Shown here: piece after piece, positions 49,373 to 57,407 of the stretch
How the letters are laid out: each line of letters begins with the position of its first letter
Position numbering within the stretch: the first letter of the stretch is position 1
Origin: Mucilaginibacter phenanthrenivorans
GTDB lineage: Bacteria; Bacteroidota; Bacteroidia; Sphingobacteriales; Sphingobacteriaceae
DNA length: 64,000 nucleotides
Reading direction: 5' to 3'
NCBI RefSeq assembly: GCF_024721155.1
Contig: NZ_JAHVAP010000015.1
Span: 1-64,000, forward strand
Notes under the pieces: model-generated
What the model was told of the DNA's origin: nothing
What the model saw: the letters and a program-made list of their open reading frames with translations, nothing else
Databases searched by the model: none
Translations under genes and position numbers: made by a program

Positions 49373-50320
49373 AATTACATTTTTTAAGTTAATTAGCATA
49401 TCCTCCACCATTTTTGGCAGGTTATATTCCAGTTGCCAGCCCCAGTCTTTTTGGGCATAGCTGTCATCGATTGATTTTGGCCAGCTATCGGCAATTGCCT
49501 GGCGTGGGTCGCTGTCAACGTAGCTTATTTCAAAGTTAAGGATATGCTTTTTAATTTCATCAGCGAGTTGCTCAGGGGTAAAGCTTATACCCGCCAGGTT
49601 GTATGAAGACCGGATGCCGATGGTATCCGCAGGCGCATCCATTAACGTAATGGTTGCCCGGATGGCATCGTCCATATACATCATTGGCAGGGCAGTGCCG
49701 GCTGATAAAAAGCTCTGGTATTTGCCTTGTTTTAATGCCTCGTGAAATATGTGCACTGCGTAATCGGTAGTGCCGCCGCCCGGGTTTGCCCGCCAGCCTA
49801 TAAGGCCGGGATAACGGATGCTGCGCACATCGAGTCCGTATTTTTCAAAATAGTATTCACACCAGCGTTCGCCGGCCAATTTGCTGAAACCATAAACTGT
49901 ATTGGGATCCATTACGCAATATTGCGGGGTATCAAATTGCGGCGAATGTGGCCCGAAAACAGCGATGGAGCTTGGCCAGAAAACTTTGGCGACTTTAAAC
50001 TCTACCGCAAAATCAAGTATATGCAGCAGGCCGGTCATGTTTAGGTCCCATGCCATCTTCGGCTTTTGTTCGCCAACAGCAGATAGTATGGCGGCTAGTA
50101 AATAAACCTGCGTGGGGCGGTGCTTATCGAAGATATGGTGCAGGTTATCCTTGTCGAGCACGTTGGCAATTTCATAGGGCCCGCTGTTGCGGATGGCATA
50201 AGCCGGACTCTTAATATCTGAGGCTATTACTGCTTCGGCGCCGTGGATGTTTCTTAATGCTTTTACCAGTTCGGTGCCAATTTGCCCGTTAGCGCCAATA
50301 ATTAAAATCTTTTCGCTCAT
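49370..50320 (-). CDS. L-threonine 3-dehydrogenase, SDR type
   Basis: 316 residues. Rossmann start ILIIGANGQIGTELVKAL (GxxGxxG), then PSSIAVFGPHSPQ, YGFSKLAGERW (YxxxK), RYPGLIGWRANPGGGTTDYAVHIFHEALKQG. The SDR/epimerase-like threonine dehydrogenase family has exactly this length. It oxidises L-threonine to 2-amino-3-ketobutyrate with NAD, which Kbl then cleaves to glycine and acetyl-CoA. Here kbl lies about 19 kb away, so the two are not an operon. A -7 box is 20 bp upstream. Confidence 0.85.
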   Translation of the reverse strand: MSEKILIIGANGQIGTELVKALRNIHGAEAVIASDIKSPAYAIRNSGPYEIANVLDKDNLHHIFDKHRPTQVYLLAAILSAVGEQKPKMAWDLNMTGLLHILDFAVEFKVAKVFWPSSIAVFGPHSPQFDTPQYCVMDPNTVYGFSKLAGERWCEYYFEKYGLDVRSIRYPGLIGWRANPGGGTTDYAVHIFHEALKQGKYQSFLSAGTALPMMYMDDAIRATITLMDAPADTIGIRSSYNLAGISFTPEQLADEIKKHILNFEISYVDSDPRQAIADSWPKSIDDSYAQKDWGWQLEYNLPKMVEDMLINLKNVI

Positions 50321-50340
50321 GAAATGCCAGTTTTACCCGG

Positions 50341-50348
50341 CAAAGGTA
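50341..50348 (-). promoter_or_regulatory. Candidate -7 box of the threonine dehydrogenase gene
   Basis: TACCTTTG (minus strand), ending 20 bp before the ATG. Confidence 0.4.
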
Positions 50349-50534
50349 AAAATTTGACGGGAATGATTAAGTTTTCGTGAAATAAAGATTACGTCACACT
50401 GCCAGATATTCCAACGTAAACGAGGGTTAACGACTGCTTTTTCGGGATACGTGGTTTTGCGGTTAACGATCTGGTAATCCATTGGGGTTTGGTACTGCAA
50501 AAGTTTAGGAAAGTAAGCCGGATTTAAATGTTAA

Positions 50535-50558
50535 ACCCCTCATTTTTTGATGAGGGGT
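50535..50558 (-). terminator. Hairpin terminator after the 64-residue membrane protein gene
   Basis: ACCCCTCAT / ATGAGGGGT is a perfect 9-bp stem with a six-base loop; on the minus strand TTTAACATTT follows. It stands 27 bp after the stop at 50585. Confidence 0.55.
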
Positions 50559-50584
50559 CGTAAAGAAAATCAATTACTAAAAAA

Positions 50585-50779
50585 TCAATCTGCAAAGGTA
50601 GCTACTGCAAAAAACACAAATAAAGATATTCCTGCTAATACCAATAACAATGCAGTGTTTTGCTTAGCCGAAATGATTTCAGATATTTTCCCTGTGTCCC
50701 TAACCTGTGTGAATTTTAAGTGATAACGAATTGAAAGCCCGACAAGTAAAACGGGCAATAGTAAAAATAAATATTTCAT
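50585..50779 (-). CDS. Small two-helix membrane protein
   Basis: 64 residues: helix (YLFLLLPVLLVGLSI), a short polar loop (RYHLKFTQVRDTGKISEIISAKQN) and a second helix (TALLLVLAGISLFVFFAVATF). Unknown family, common type in Bacteroidota. Followed by a hairpin. Not near any function that would give a hint. Confidence 0.55.
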   Translation of the reverse strand: MKYLFLLLPVLLVGLSIRYHLKFTQVRDTGKISEIISAKQNTALLLVLAGISLFVFFAVATFAD

Positions 50780-50996
50780 AGATTTAACATTGGTGTAACA
50801 ATCTGATAACGCAGTAATTGAGGGTTTGTTTTGAAACTTTTTTAACTTGCTGGTAACTTATTTGTTGCATTTGCCCATAACCACTACCGGGCCTTACTTT
50901 GTATACTAATCATATAGAATTAATATGGTGGCGAAAGCCGGAAAAAATTCTCATATTTGTAGCTAATTTTTATTATTTAATAACATATAAAACAAA

Positions 50997-52007
50997 ATGA
51001 AAGTCGCAGTAGTAGGTGCCACAGGCTTGGTTGGCACTAAAATGTTGCAGGTTCTCGCAGAACGCAACTTCCCCGTATCAGAATTAATTCCGGTAGCTTC
51101 AGAAAAAAGTGTAGGTAAAGAAATCACTTTTAAGGGTAAGCAGTACAAGGTAGTTTCTGTTGAGGATGCGATAAAGCAGAAGCCCGATGTTGCTATATTT
51201 TCGGCAGGGGGCAGCACTTCATTGGCGCAGGCGCCGCTTTTTGCAGCAGCCGGCACAACTGTTATTGATAACTCATCCGCCTGGCGTATGGATCCTACCA
51301 AGAAACTGGTAGTGCCCGAAGTTAATGCAGATGTGTTAACCGTAGATGACAAGATCATCGCCAACCCGAACTGTTCAACAATCCAAATGGTAGTGGCCTT
51401 AAAGCCATTGCATGATAAATATAAAATTAAAAGGGTAGTAGTATCAACTTATCAGAGTGTAACTGGTACCGGTGTAAAGGCAGTTGAGCAAATGTTTAAC
51501 GAGCGCGCGGGCATCGACGGCCCTAAGGTTTATCCTTATACCATCGACCTTAACGTGATCCCTCAAATTGATGTATTTACCGAAAACGGTTACACCAAAG
51601 AAGAAATGAAAATGGTTAACGAGACCATTAAAATAATGGGCGATGACAGCATTAAGGTAACCGCTACCACTGTGCGCATCCCGGTAATGGGTGGTCACTC
51701 GGAATCGGTAAACATCGAGTTTTTGCATGATTTTGATTTGAGCGAAGTGAAGGAATTACTGGCAAAATCACCGGGCATTGTTGTGGTTGATGATATAGCC
51801 AACCTGAAATACCCGATGCCGCTTGACGCACACGACAAGGACGAAGTTTTTGTTGGCCGCCTTCGCCGTGACGAAAGCCAGGAAAAAACCCTGAACTGCT
51901 GGATAGTATCAGATAACCTGCGCAAAGGCGCTGCTACCAATGCGGTGCAGATTGCGGAGTATTTGGCTGCGAAGCATTTGATTGGTTCTGCAGTAGAAGT
52001 TGAATAG
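50997..52007 (+). CDS. asd: Aspartate-semialdehyde dehydrogenase
   Basis: 336 residues. MKVAVVGATGLVGTKMLQVL is the NADP-binding start, then SAGGSTSLAQAPLFAAAGTTVIDNSSAWRM, the active-site Cys in IIANPNCSTIQMV, and RVVVSTYQSVTGTG. It makes aspartate semialdehyde for lysine, methionine and threonine synthesis. It stands alone with a repeat-rich gap on its right. Confidence 0.94.
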   Translation: MKVAVVGATGLVGTKMLQVLAERNFPVSELIPVASEKSVGKEITFKGKQYKVVSVEDAIKQKPDVAIFSAGGSTSLAQAPLFAAAGTTVIDNSSAWRMDPTKKLVVPEVNADVLTVDDKIIANPNCSTIQMVVALKPLHDKYKIKRVVVSTYQSVTGTGVKAVEQMFNERAGIDGPKVYPYTIDLNVIPQIDVFTENGYTKEEMKMVNETIKIMGDDSIKVTATTVRIPVMGGHSESVNIEFLHDFDLSEVKELLAKSPGIVVVDDIANLKYPMPLDAHDKDEVFVGRLRRDESQEKTLNCWIVSDNLRKGAATNAVQIAEYLAAKHLIGSAVEVE

Positions 52008-52030
52008 GTTAGATTAGGTTGATTGAGTGG

Positions 52031-52056
52031 TAGAGGCACAATACTTTGTGTCTAAC
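52031..52056. repeat. TAGAGGCACAATACTTTGTGTCTAAC palindrome-type repeat
   Basis: TAGAGGCACAATACTTTGTG then TCTAAC: arms TAGAGGCACAA and TTGTGTCTAAC pair with two mismatches. Related to the repeat at 52143-52238. Confidence 0.65.
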
Positions 52057-52142
52057 TAACGAGTTCAGTTTATTGAAATACAAATTATAGGGATGATCGG
52101 GAGATTATCCCTATTTTTATGAAAGAAATACTTGGTTAGAAT

Positions 52143-52238
52143 GTAGCGGCGCAATGCATTGCATGTAACCATGCAAAAGTAACAATGCCAGATCAATAGG
52201 ATTTGCACGCGGAAGACGCAAAATATTGCGTCTCTACA
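52143..52238. repeat. TGTAGAGACGCAATATT-type inverted repeat
   Basis: Left TGTAGCGGCGCAATGCATTG; right AAATATTGCGTCTCTACA with GACGCAAAATATTGCGTC as its own palindrome. The element (96 bp) sits upstream of the LysR gene. Confidence 0.7.
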
Positions 52239-52281
52239 ATAGCCAAACAATTCATTATAACTTTCTTTTATATCGTTTCAT

Positions 52282-52289
52282 TATCTTTG
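52282..52289 (+). promoter_or_regulatory. Candidate -7 box of the LysR gene
   Basis: TATCTTTG fits TAnnTTTG and ends five bases before the LysR ATG, so the mRNA would start at or next to the start codon. Confidence 0.35.
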
Positions 52290-52294
52290 AAACC

Positions 52295-53194
52295 ATGATC
52301 TCCTTTGCTCACCGTGTTTTTATGGAAGTTGCTGCCAACTTGAGTTTCTCGAAGGCGGCGCAGGTGCTGTTTGTTACGCAGCCTGCCATCAGCAAGCATG
52401 TAAAGGCGCTGGAAGATCAATACAAGGTTCCCTTATTTGAGCGCAAGGGAAACAGTATTTCGCTTACCGAGGCGGGTCAAAAGCTTAACGAATACCTGCA
52501 ACAAGCCACCGAAATTGAACGGAAAGTGGAATATGATTTGTCGGTATTGAGCAGCTTATCGCAGGCTGCCGGGCATTTACGGCTTGGGGCGAGTACTACT
52601 ATCGCCCTATATATTTTGCCATCTATTCTTTCCGGTTTCCAACGGGAGTATGCCAATGTTGATGTGCAGCTGGTTAACCGCAATTCAGAATACATATTGA
52701 ATGCGTTGCTGAACCACGAGGTTGATATCGGTATTATCGAGGTTGATAACAAACTGACCACGGTTTCCTATAAACCATTTATGAGCGATGAAGTGATCCC
52801 GGTTTGTTCGGCTAATAGTCCATTGGCTGGGAAATCATTAACGTTAAAACAGTTTGTTAAAACGCCACTGGCGTTGCGCGAGCGTGGTTCAGGAACGCTG
52901 AACGCCTTGCTGAAATCACTATCCGGGTTGCATATTAAACCAGCTGATCTATCCATAAAAATTCGTTTAGGCGGCACCGAGGCGCTGAAAAACTTTCTGC
53001 TGGCCGATCAATGTCTTGGCTTTATGCCCCGCCCGTCCATCATCCGCGAACTCCGCGAGGGCGACCTTGTTGAAGTACCTGTTGAGGGGCTAAAAATAAC
53101 CCGCGATTTCTTTTTCATCCGCCGTAAGGGGACTGAAGATTATGGGTTGACGGGTAACTTTATCAATTATGCGTTGCAGCATATTGGGGAGTAA
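52295..53194 (+). CDS. LysR family transcriptional regulator
   Basis: 299 residues from ATG 52295 (MISFAHRVFMEVAANLSFSKAAQVLFVTQPAISKHVKALEDQ), the normal LysR HTH (residues about 3-62). The in-frame ATG at 52226 would add 23 residues encoded by the repeat. The C-terminal domain is the usual effector fold (LRLGASTTIALYILPSILSGF...VDIGIIEVDN). Closest in look to CysB/CysL-type regulators. No neighbouring target is obvious: it is followed by a repeat and a convergent gene, so its regulon is unknown. Confidence 0.88.
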   Translation: MISFAHRVFMEVAANLSFSKAAQVLFVTQPAISKHVKALEDQYKVPLFERKGNSISLTEAGQKLNEYLQQATEIERKVEYDLSVLSSLSQAAGHLRLGASTTIALYILPSILSGFQREYANVDVQLVNRNSEYILNALLNHEVDIGIIEVDNKLTTVSYKPFMSDEVIPVCSANSPLAGKSLTLKQFVKTPLALRERGSGTLNALLKSLSGLHIKPADLSIKIRLGGTEALKNFLLADQCLGFMPRPSIIRELREGDLVEVPVEGLKITRDFFFIRRKGTEDYGLTGNFINYALQHIGE

Positions 53195-53205
53195 TTAAAA
53201 GCTAT

Positions 53206-53321
53206 GTCATTGCGAGCGCAGCGCGGCAACCGCACGCCGTGCACAACCGCCAATGCAAGTAGTACACCTTTCTGTTCGCCCTGTATGGCACGCGATTGCT
53301 TCGTGCCTTTACAGCAATGAC
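53206..53321. repeat. Family A palindromic repeat, copy 10
   Basis: GTCATTGCGAGCGCAGCGCG and GCTTCGTGCCTTTACAGCAA (then TGAC). The right arm has a TTACAG insert just as in copy 7. Between convergent genes. Confidence 0.88.
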
Positions 53322-53340
53322 AATTTGATTTTATATCACT

Positions 53341-54762
53341 TCACTTCATCAACTCCCTCAAGATCCCTGCCCCAACAGGATCAGTTGGCTCATAGGCATT
53401 TGAAAGTACAATTACTGCAATATTCTTTTCCGCATTAAAAGCTAAAAAGCTGTTACTGCCGTACGTGCCGCCGTTATGGAAGTAATAAGGTATACTATTT
53501 ACATTGATCACATGCCAGCCCAGCCCGATTCTTACATCTTTTGTAAAAGTGATCTTATGTGTTAGTAGGATAGCCTTTGACAGGGAATCAGTGCCAGGAT
53601 GCATATTTGCTTTGGCATATTTAAGCATATCGTTAGCTGTCGAACGTAAAGCCCCGCAGGCGGCAAGCACGTCGAAATCCCAGGCTATGGTCGGCAGGCC
53701 ATCGGAATTGTAAACGGAAACAAAGCGCGGCGAGATCAGCGGGTTTAGATATTGTGCGGTACTCAGCATGCCCAGCGGCCGGGTTATTATTTGGGCAACC
53801 ATTTGTTCAAAAGGCTTACCGCTTACATATTGCAGGATAGCCCCCAGCAGTCCGACACCTAAGTTGGAGTAGGCATACTTTTCGCCCGGTGCAGTAGTTA
53901 GCCGGCAGGTTTTTAGGTAACTGTACATCATCTGCTTGGTATAGTCCTTATAAGGATCAAAGGGATCGGTTACAGTCTCCTTCAAATTATCCGGAATACT
54001 TGGGAACCCTGAAGTGTGATTGATCAAATTCAACAGCGTAATGCCTTTTAGCGATTGATTTACAGCCACCGAATCGGGGAGGTACATGGTTATCGGGTCG
54101 GTAAGTTTAACCTGGCCTTCGTTTACATACCAGGCCAGCAAGGTTGCCGTAAAAGTTTTGGTAATGGAGCCGATCTCGAAAAAATTATTGCCATCGGGGA
54201 TCCTGCCGGTTCCTTTCACCGTTTCGCCATAGCCGTATAGCGATGTTTTGCCATCCTTAATAATTCCTATGCAAAGGCCTACAGTATTTGCCTTTTGAAT
54301 GTACGTGCGGGCAACGCTGTCCACCTGCTTATCCATAATCGAGAGCATCGGGTTGGATGTGGCCACAAGCCCGGTTTTATCGCTAACAGGTTCGATATAG
54401 GGTTTAAAAATAAATGTTTCCAGCTTGTCCTTCTGGTCCAGGCTGATAAACACTTGCATGGTAACATTGTTAAAAGTAACCTTATAGGTAGCCAGACTGT
54501 TATTCACAAAGCTCATCAGCTTTGATTCCTTCATTTCGCCGAGCGGGAAAAGTTGCTGGTTGGCAATGGTATTCCAATTCGTTATGTTGACTTCCTTTTG
54601 AAAGGCATCACCGGTTAGGTTATAAACTGCGTCGGCATTTTTAGCGTTGAAGTATAACTTGACCAGCAGGAACACCGAATCAACTTTTTTCTGTTGCAGG
54701 GTTTGGGCTGATGCGGTGGCTGACATGGCGAATAACAAAAGGATAATAAGTGCTGACCTCAT
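53341..54762 (-). CDS. Serine hydrolase of class C beta-lactamase/penicillin-binding fold
   Basis: 473 residues with a signal peptide (about 1-20, ATASAQ). N-terminal DUF3887-like part (about 25-120, AVYNLTGDAFQKEVNI), then a beta-lactamase-type domain with SxxK in FEIGSITKTFTATLLAW, YxN in KYAYSNLGVGLLG, and HNGGTYG near the C-terminus where the KTG-like box lies. Such proteins are mostly peptidases or esterases and not beta-lactamases; substrate unknown. Confidence 0.82.
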   Translation of the reverse strand: MRSALIILLLFAMSATASAQTLQQKKVDSVFLLVKLYFNAKNADAVYNLTGDAFQKEVNITNWNTIANQQLFPLGEMKESKLMSFVNNSLATYKVTFNNVTMQVFISLDQKDKLETFIFKPYIEPVSDKTGLVATSNPMLSIMDKQVDSVARTYIQKANTVGLCIGIIKDGKTSLYGYGETVKGTGRIPDGNNFFEIGSITKTFTATLLAWYVNEGQVKLTDPITMYLPDSVAVNQSLKGITLLNLINHTSGFPSIPDNLKETVTDPFDPYKDYTKQMMYSYLKTCRLTTAPGEKYAYSNLGVGLLGAILQYVSGKPFEQMVAQIITRPLGMLSTAQYLNPLISPRFVSVYNSDGLPTIAWDFDVLAACGALRSTANDMLKYAKANMHPGTDSLSKAILLTHKITFTKDVRIGLGWHVINVNSIPYYFHNGGTYGSNSFLAFNAEKNIAVIVLSNAYEPTDPVGAGILRELMK

Positions 54763-54791
54763 AAATTAATAATTCTCAACCTATAACGGTA

Positions 54792-55319
54792 CTATGACTG
54801 ATTTAATGCAAAGGGATCGGTTAAGCGGATAAATTTTTGTTCGTTTCGGAACCATAGAAACCTAAATAAAAGAATCCCAATCAATACGCCAATTAAATAT
54901 GTGTATCCTATAAAGTTAAACATGTTTGAAAGATCTGCCGATATGTAGGTAAAAAGATCTTTTTTTACGAAAATAGCAGTTGCGCTGATGATGAAGCAAA
55001 AAGCAAATCCATAAAAGATGCCGCCGTCAACCAATGAATATTTTATCAGCCCTGTTTTCCGGGTGTATTCCCAATCCTTAACAAACTTGATGTTATTAAG
55101 ATCCTGTGGGGTAAGGCCCCTCCGCTTTAGTCGCTGTTCATACTCCAATTGGCTTTTGTACCTGGAGTAGCCGGGAATAAGGCCGATAATCTCAACAATA
55201 ACAAACCAAAAGATGTAGCTTTTATCCTTTAAAATAAAAAATACAATTGCCGGAAATATTAAGGACAGCAGAAATCCTATGAAACTAATTTTTAAATATT
55301 TTTTAAAAACCGGGTTCAT
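54792..55319 (-). CDS. Membrane protein, unknown
   Basis: 175 residues with four helices (KISFIGFLLSLIFPAIVFFIL; YIFWFVIVEIIGLIPGY; GIFYGFAFCFIISATAIFV; FIGYTYLIGVLIGILLFRFLWF) and a charged loop (KSQLEYEQRLKRRGLTPQDLNNIKFVKDWEYTRK). Not recognised. It starts 12 bp after the 85-residue gene and follows pyrB on the same strand. Confidence 0.6.
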   Translation of the reverse strand: MNPVFKKYLKISFIGFLLSLIFPAIVFFILKDKSYIFWFVIVEIIGLIPGYSRYKSQLEYEQRLKRRGLTPQDLNNIKFVKDWEYTRKTGLIKYSLVDGGIFYGFAFCFIISATAIFVKKDLFTYISADLSNMFNFIGYTYLIGVLIGILLFRFLWFRNEQKFIRLTDPFALNQS

Positions 55320-55331
55320 AAGTGTGTTAAT

Positions 55332-55589
55332 TTATAATGGTTGTTGTTGAGTGCCGGTATTATTGAGATCTTGTTTTTTGGATTGAACCTTCCTGGCTTG
55401 ATTATTTCTCGCCCTATTATCCCTGAATTTCGACGAGACAGCAATGCCGAAAATTAACGCTCCGGCAATCTTTGTTAAAGTAAAGTCAAGTGTAGGATGA
55501 ATTAAGCCCTCGTATATAAAAGCGCATACGCCAATGGCCACCGCAATGCCGAGTAAGTTTGATTTGCAATATTTAATAAACTTACTCAT
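55332..55589 (-). CDS. Small membrane protein, unknown
   Basis: 85 residues: two hydrophobic segments (LLGIAVAIGVCAFIYEGLI; LTKIAGALIFGIAVSS) and a basic C-terminus (RDNRARNNQARKVQSKKQD). It begins six bases after the pyrB stop, so it is probably in the pyrB transcript. No family recognised. Confidence 0.55.
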   Translation of the reverse strand: MSKFIKYCKSNLLGIAVAIGVCAFIYEGLIHPTLDFTLTKIAGALIFGIAVSSKFRDNRARNNQARKVQSKKQDLNNTGTQQQPL

Positions 55590-55595
55590 TTGCCT

Positions 55596-56522
55596 TTACG
55601 GTGTTTGTCCGGCCAGCAGGAACAGCACGGCCATCCGGATTGCCACACCGTTTTCCACCTGGTCGAGTATGATAGATTGCTTGCTGTCGGCCACATCGCT
55701 GGTAATTTCAACACCGCGGTTAATAGGACCAGGGTGCATCACAATGATTTCCTTGTCCAATGAATCGAGGATCTGCTTGTTTAAGCCGTAAAGCATGGTG
55801 TATTCCCTCAGGGATGGGAAATATTTGATATCCTGCCGCTCCAGTTGGATGCGCAGCATGTTAGCCACGTCGCACCAGTTAAGGGCCTTGAGCAGGTTAT
55901 GCTCAACCTTAACACCTAACGAGCCGATATATTTAGGGATCAGCGTGGTTGGTCCGCAAACCATAACCTCGGCGCCTAAATGTTTAAGGCATAATATATT
56001 TGAAAGGGCTACCCGCGAATGCAGGATATCGCCCACAATAACTACTTTTTTACCCGCAACGTCACCCAGTTTTTCCCGGATGGAGAAGGCATCAAGCAGC
56101 GCCTGGGTAGGGTGCTCATGTGCGCCATCCCCCGCATTTACTATTTGCGCCTTCACATGTTTGGAAAGGAAGATACCGGCGCCTGCGTACGGGTGACGCA
56201 TCACCACCATATCCACCTTCATGGCGAGGATGTTGTTTACGGTATCTATGAGTGTTTCGCCCTTGCTAACAGATGAAGATGAGGCCGCAAAGTTTACCAC
56301 ATCGGCAGATAAACGCTTTTCAGCCAGCTCAAACGACAGCCGGGTACGCGTTGAGTTTTCAAAGAATATATTGGCAATAGTTACATCGCGTAGGGAAGGG
56401 ACCTTTTTTATGGGCCTGTTCAAAACCGTTTTAAAGTTATCCGCAGTTTCAAATATCAATTGAATATCTGCCGGGTTAAGGTCCTTGATTCCTAAAAGAT
56501 GTCGTGTGCTGAGTCCTGCCAT
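55596..56522 (-). CDS. pyrB: Aspartate carbamoyltransferase catalytic subunit
   Basis: 308 residues. FFENSTRTRLSFELAEKRL is the carbamoyl-phosphate loop, followed by MRHPYAGAGIFLSK, GAHEHPTQALLDAF, VGDILHSRVALSN and MHPGPINRGVEI. It makes carbamoyl aspartate in pyrimidine synthesis. The pyrR gene lies just upstream in the same direction, with a family A repeat and a short repeat in between, and two small membrane protein genes follow. Confidence 0.94.
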   Translation of the reverse strand: MAGLSTRHLLGIKDLNPADIQLIFETADNFKTVLNRPIKKVPSLRDVTIANIFFENSTRTRLSFELAEKRLSADVVNFAASSSSVSKGETLIDTVNNILAMKVDMVVMRHPYAGAGIFLSKHVKAQIVNAGDGAHEHPTQALLDAFSIREKLGDVAGKKVVIVGDILHSRVALSNILCLKHLGAEVMVCGPTTLIPKYIGSLGVKVEHNLLKALNWCDVANMLRIQLERQDIKYFPSLREYTMLYGLNKQILDSLDKEIIVMHPGPINRGVEITSDVADSKQSIILDQVENGVAIRMAVLFLLAGQTP

Positions 56523-56528
56523 GTGTTT

Positions 56529-56562
56529 GAATTTCGGAATTCGGATGTTCGAATTCGGATTT
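56529..56562. repeat. GAATTTCGGAATTCGGATGT-type repeat
   Basis: GAATTTCGGAATTCGGATGT then TCGAATTCGGATTT; reverse complement of the type at 27206-27238. Seven bases before the pyrB start. Confidence 0.6.
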
Positions 56563-56583
56563 TATTTTTTTATTCTGCACCAT

Positions 56584-56663
56584 GTCATTGCGAGGTACGA
56601 AGCAACCGCGAACTGTGCATGTCCGATCTGCAAATCGGGGTTTGCTTCGTACCTCGCAATGAC
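56584..56663. repeat. Family A palindromic repeat, copy 11 (short form)
   Basis: GTCATTGCGAGGTACGAAGC and GCTTCGTACCTCGCAATGAC are perfect reverse complements. It lies between pyrR and pyrB. Confidence 0.94.
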
Positions 56664-56679
56664 GCGGGGTTTATTAATT

Positions 56680-57222
56680 TTATTTTGCGTCAGATAGTAA
56701 CGTAATTCTATCTTCTCCATCAGTTTCTATCCAGCTTACCACCACTTTCTGTGATGCAATGGAATCTACCTCAATCCCAACATAGTCAGCTTCCACAGGA
56801 ATGTGCCTTGAGTACCTGCGGTCAACCAAAGCTAGTAATTCTATCTTCTCTGGCCTGCCAAATGCCTGTAGTGCGTCCATAGCTGCGCGAATGGTGCGAC
56901 CAGTCCAAAGCACATCATCCATCATGATCACTTTTTTGTTCTCTATAATGAAATCTATTTTGGTTTGATTGGGTACCAGTTGGTCGCGGCGGCGGAAGTC
57001 GTCACGATAAAAGGTAATATCAAGGTCGCCTTGTAAAATTGTTGCTTCCGGTAATATTTTGCGGAGTTCCTCGGCAATGCGCTTGGCTAAATAAATGCCA
57101 CGCGGTTGAATACCGATAAGCACCGATTCAGAAAAATCGTTATGATTTTCGATTAACTGACGACATAAACGCTGTAATGTGATTTGAAATTTTTGACCGT
57201 CGAGCAGTGTAAGATTTTGCAT
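56680..57222 (-). CDS. pyrR: Bifunctional pyr operon regulator / uracil phosphoribosyltransferase
   Basis: 180 residues from ATG 57222 (MQNLTLLDGQKFQITL); the ATG at 57243 is upstream of the normal start. PRPP-binding loop VIMMDDVLWTGRTIRAAMDAL, GIQPRGIYLAKRIAEEL, YRDDFRRRDQ and the C-terminal DRRYSRHIPVEADYVG match PyrR. PyrR binds pyr mRNA to control attenuation or acts as a uracil phosphoribosyltransferase. pyrB lies downstream. The -7 box TACCTTTG is 18 bp before its start. Confidence 0.9.
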   Translation of the reverse strand: MQNLTLLDGQKFQITLQRLCRQLIENHNDFSESVLIGIQPRGIYLAKRIAEELRKILPEATILQGDLDITFYRDDFRRRDQLVPNQTKIDFIIENKKVIMMDDVLWTGRTIRAAMDALQAFGRPEKIELLALVDRRYSRHIPVEADYVGIEVDSIASQKVVVSWIETDGEDRITLLSDAK

Positions 57223-57240
57223 CGTATGGGTGGATTTGGG

Positions 57241-57248
57241 CAAAGGTA
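57241..57248 (-). promoter_or_regulatory. Candidate -7 box of pyrR
   Basis: TACCTTTG (minus strand) matches TAnnTTTG, ending 18 bp before the pyrR ATG. Confidence 0.45.
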
Positions 57249-57407
57249 AATATTTTTAGTGATTTGTTAATTGAAGATTAGTGTTTTTAGTCCGAAAGAC
57301 GGAAAAGTCCGAAAGAAGCGAAGTAGGAAAACTTGGAAATGTTTTTTGAATTAAATTTTGTCGTATCTTAAACCCGTTTTTACAATTAACTCAACTGACC
57401 ATTTATT

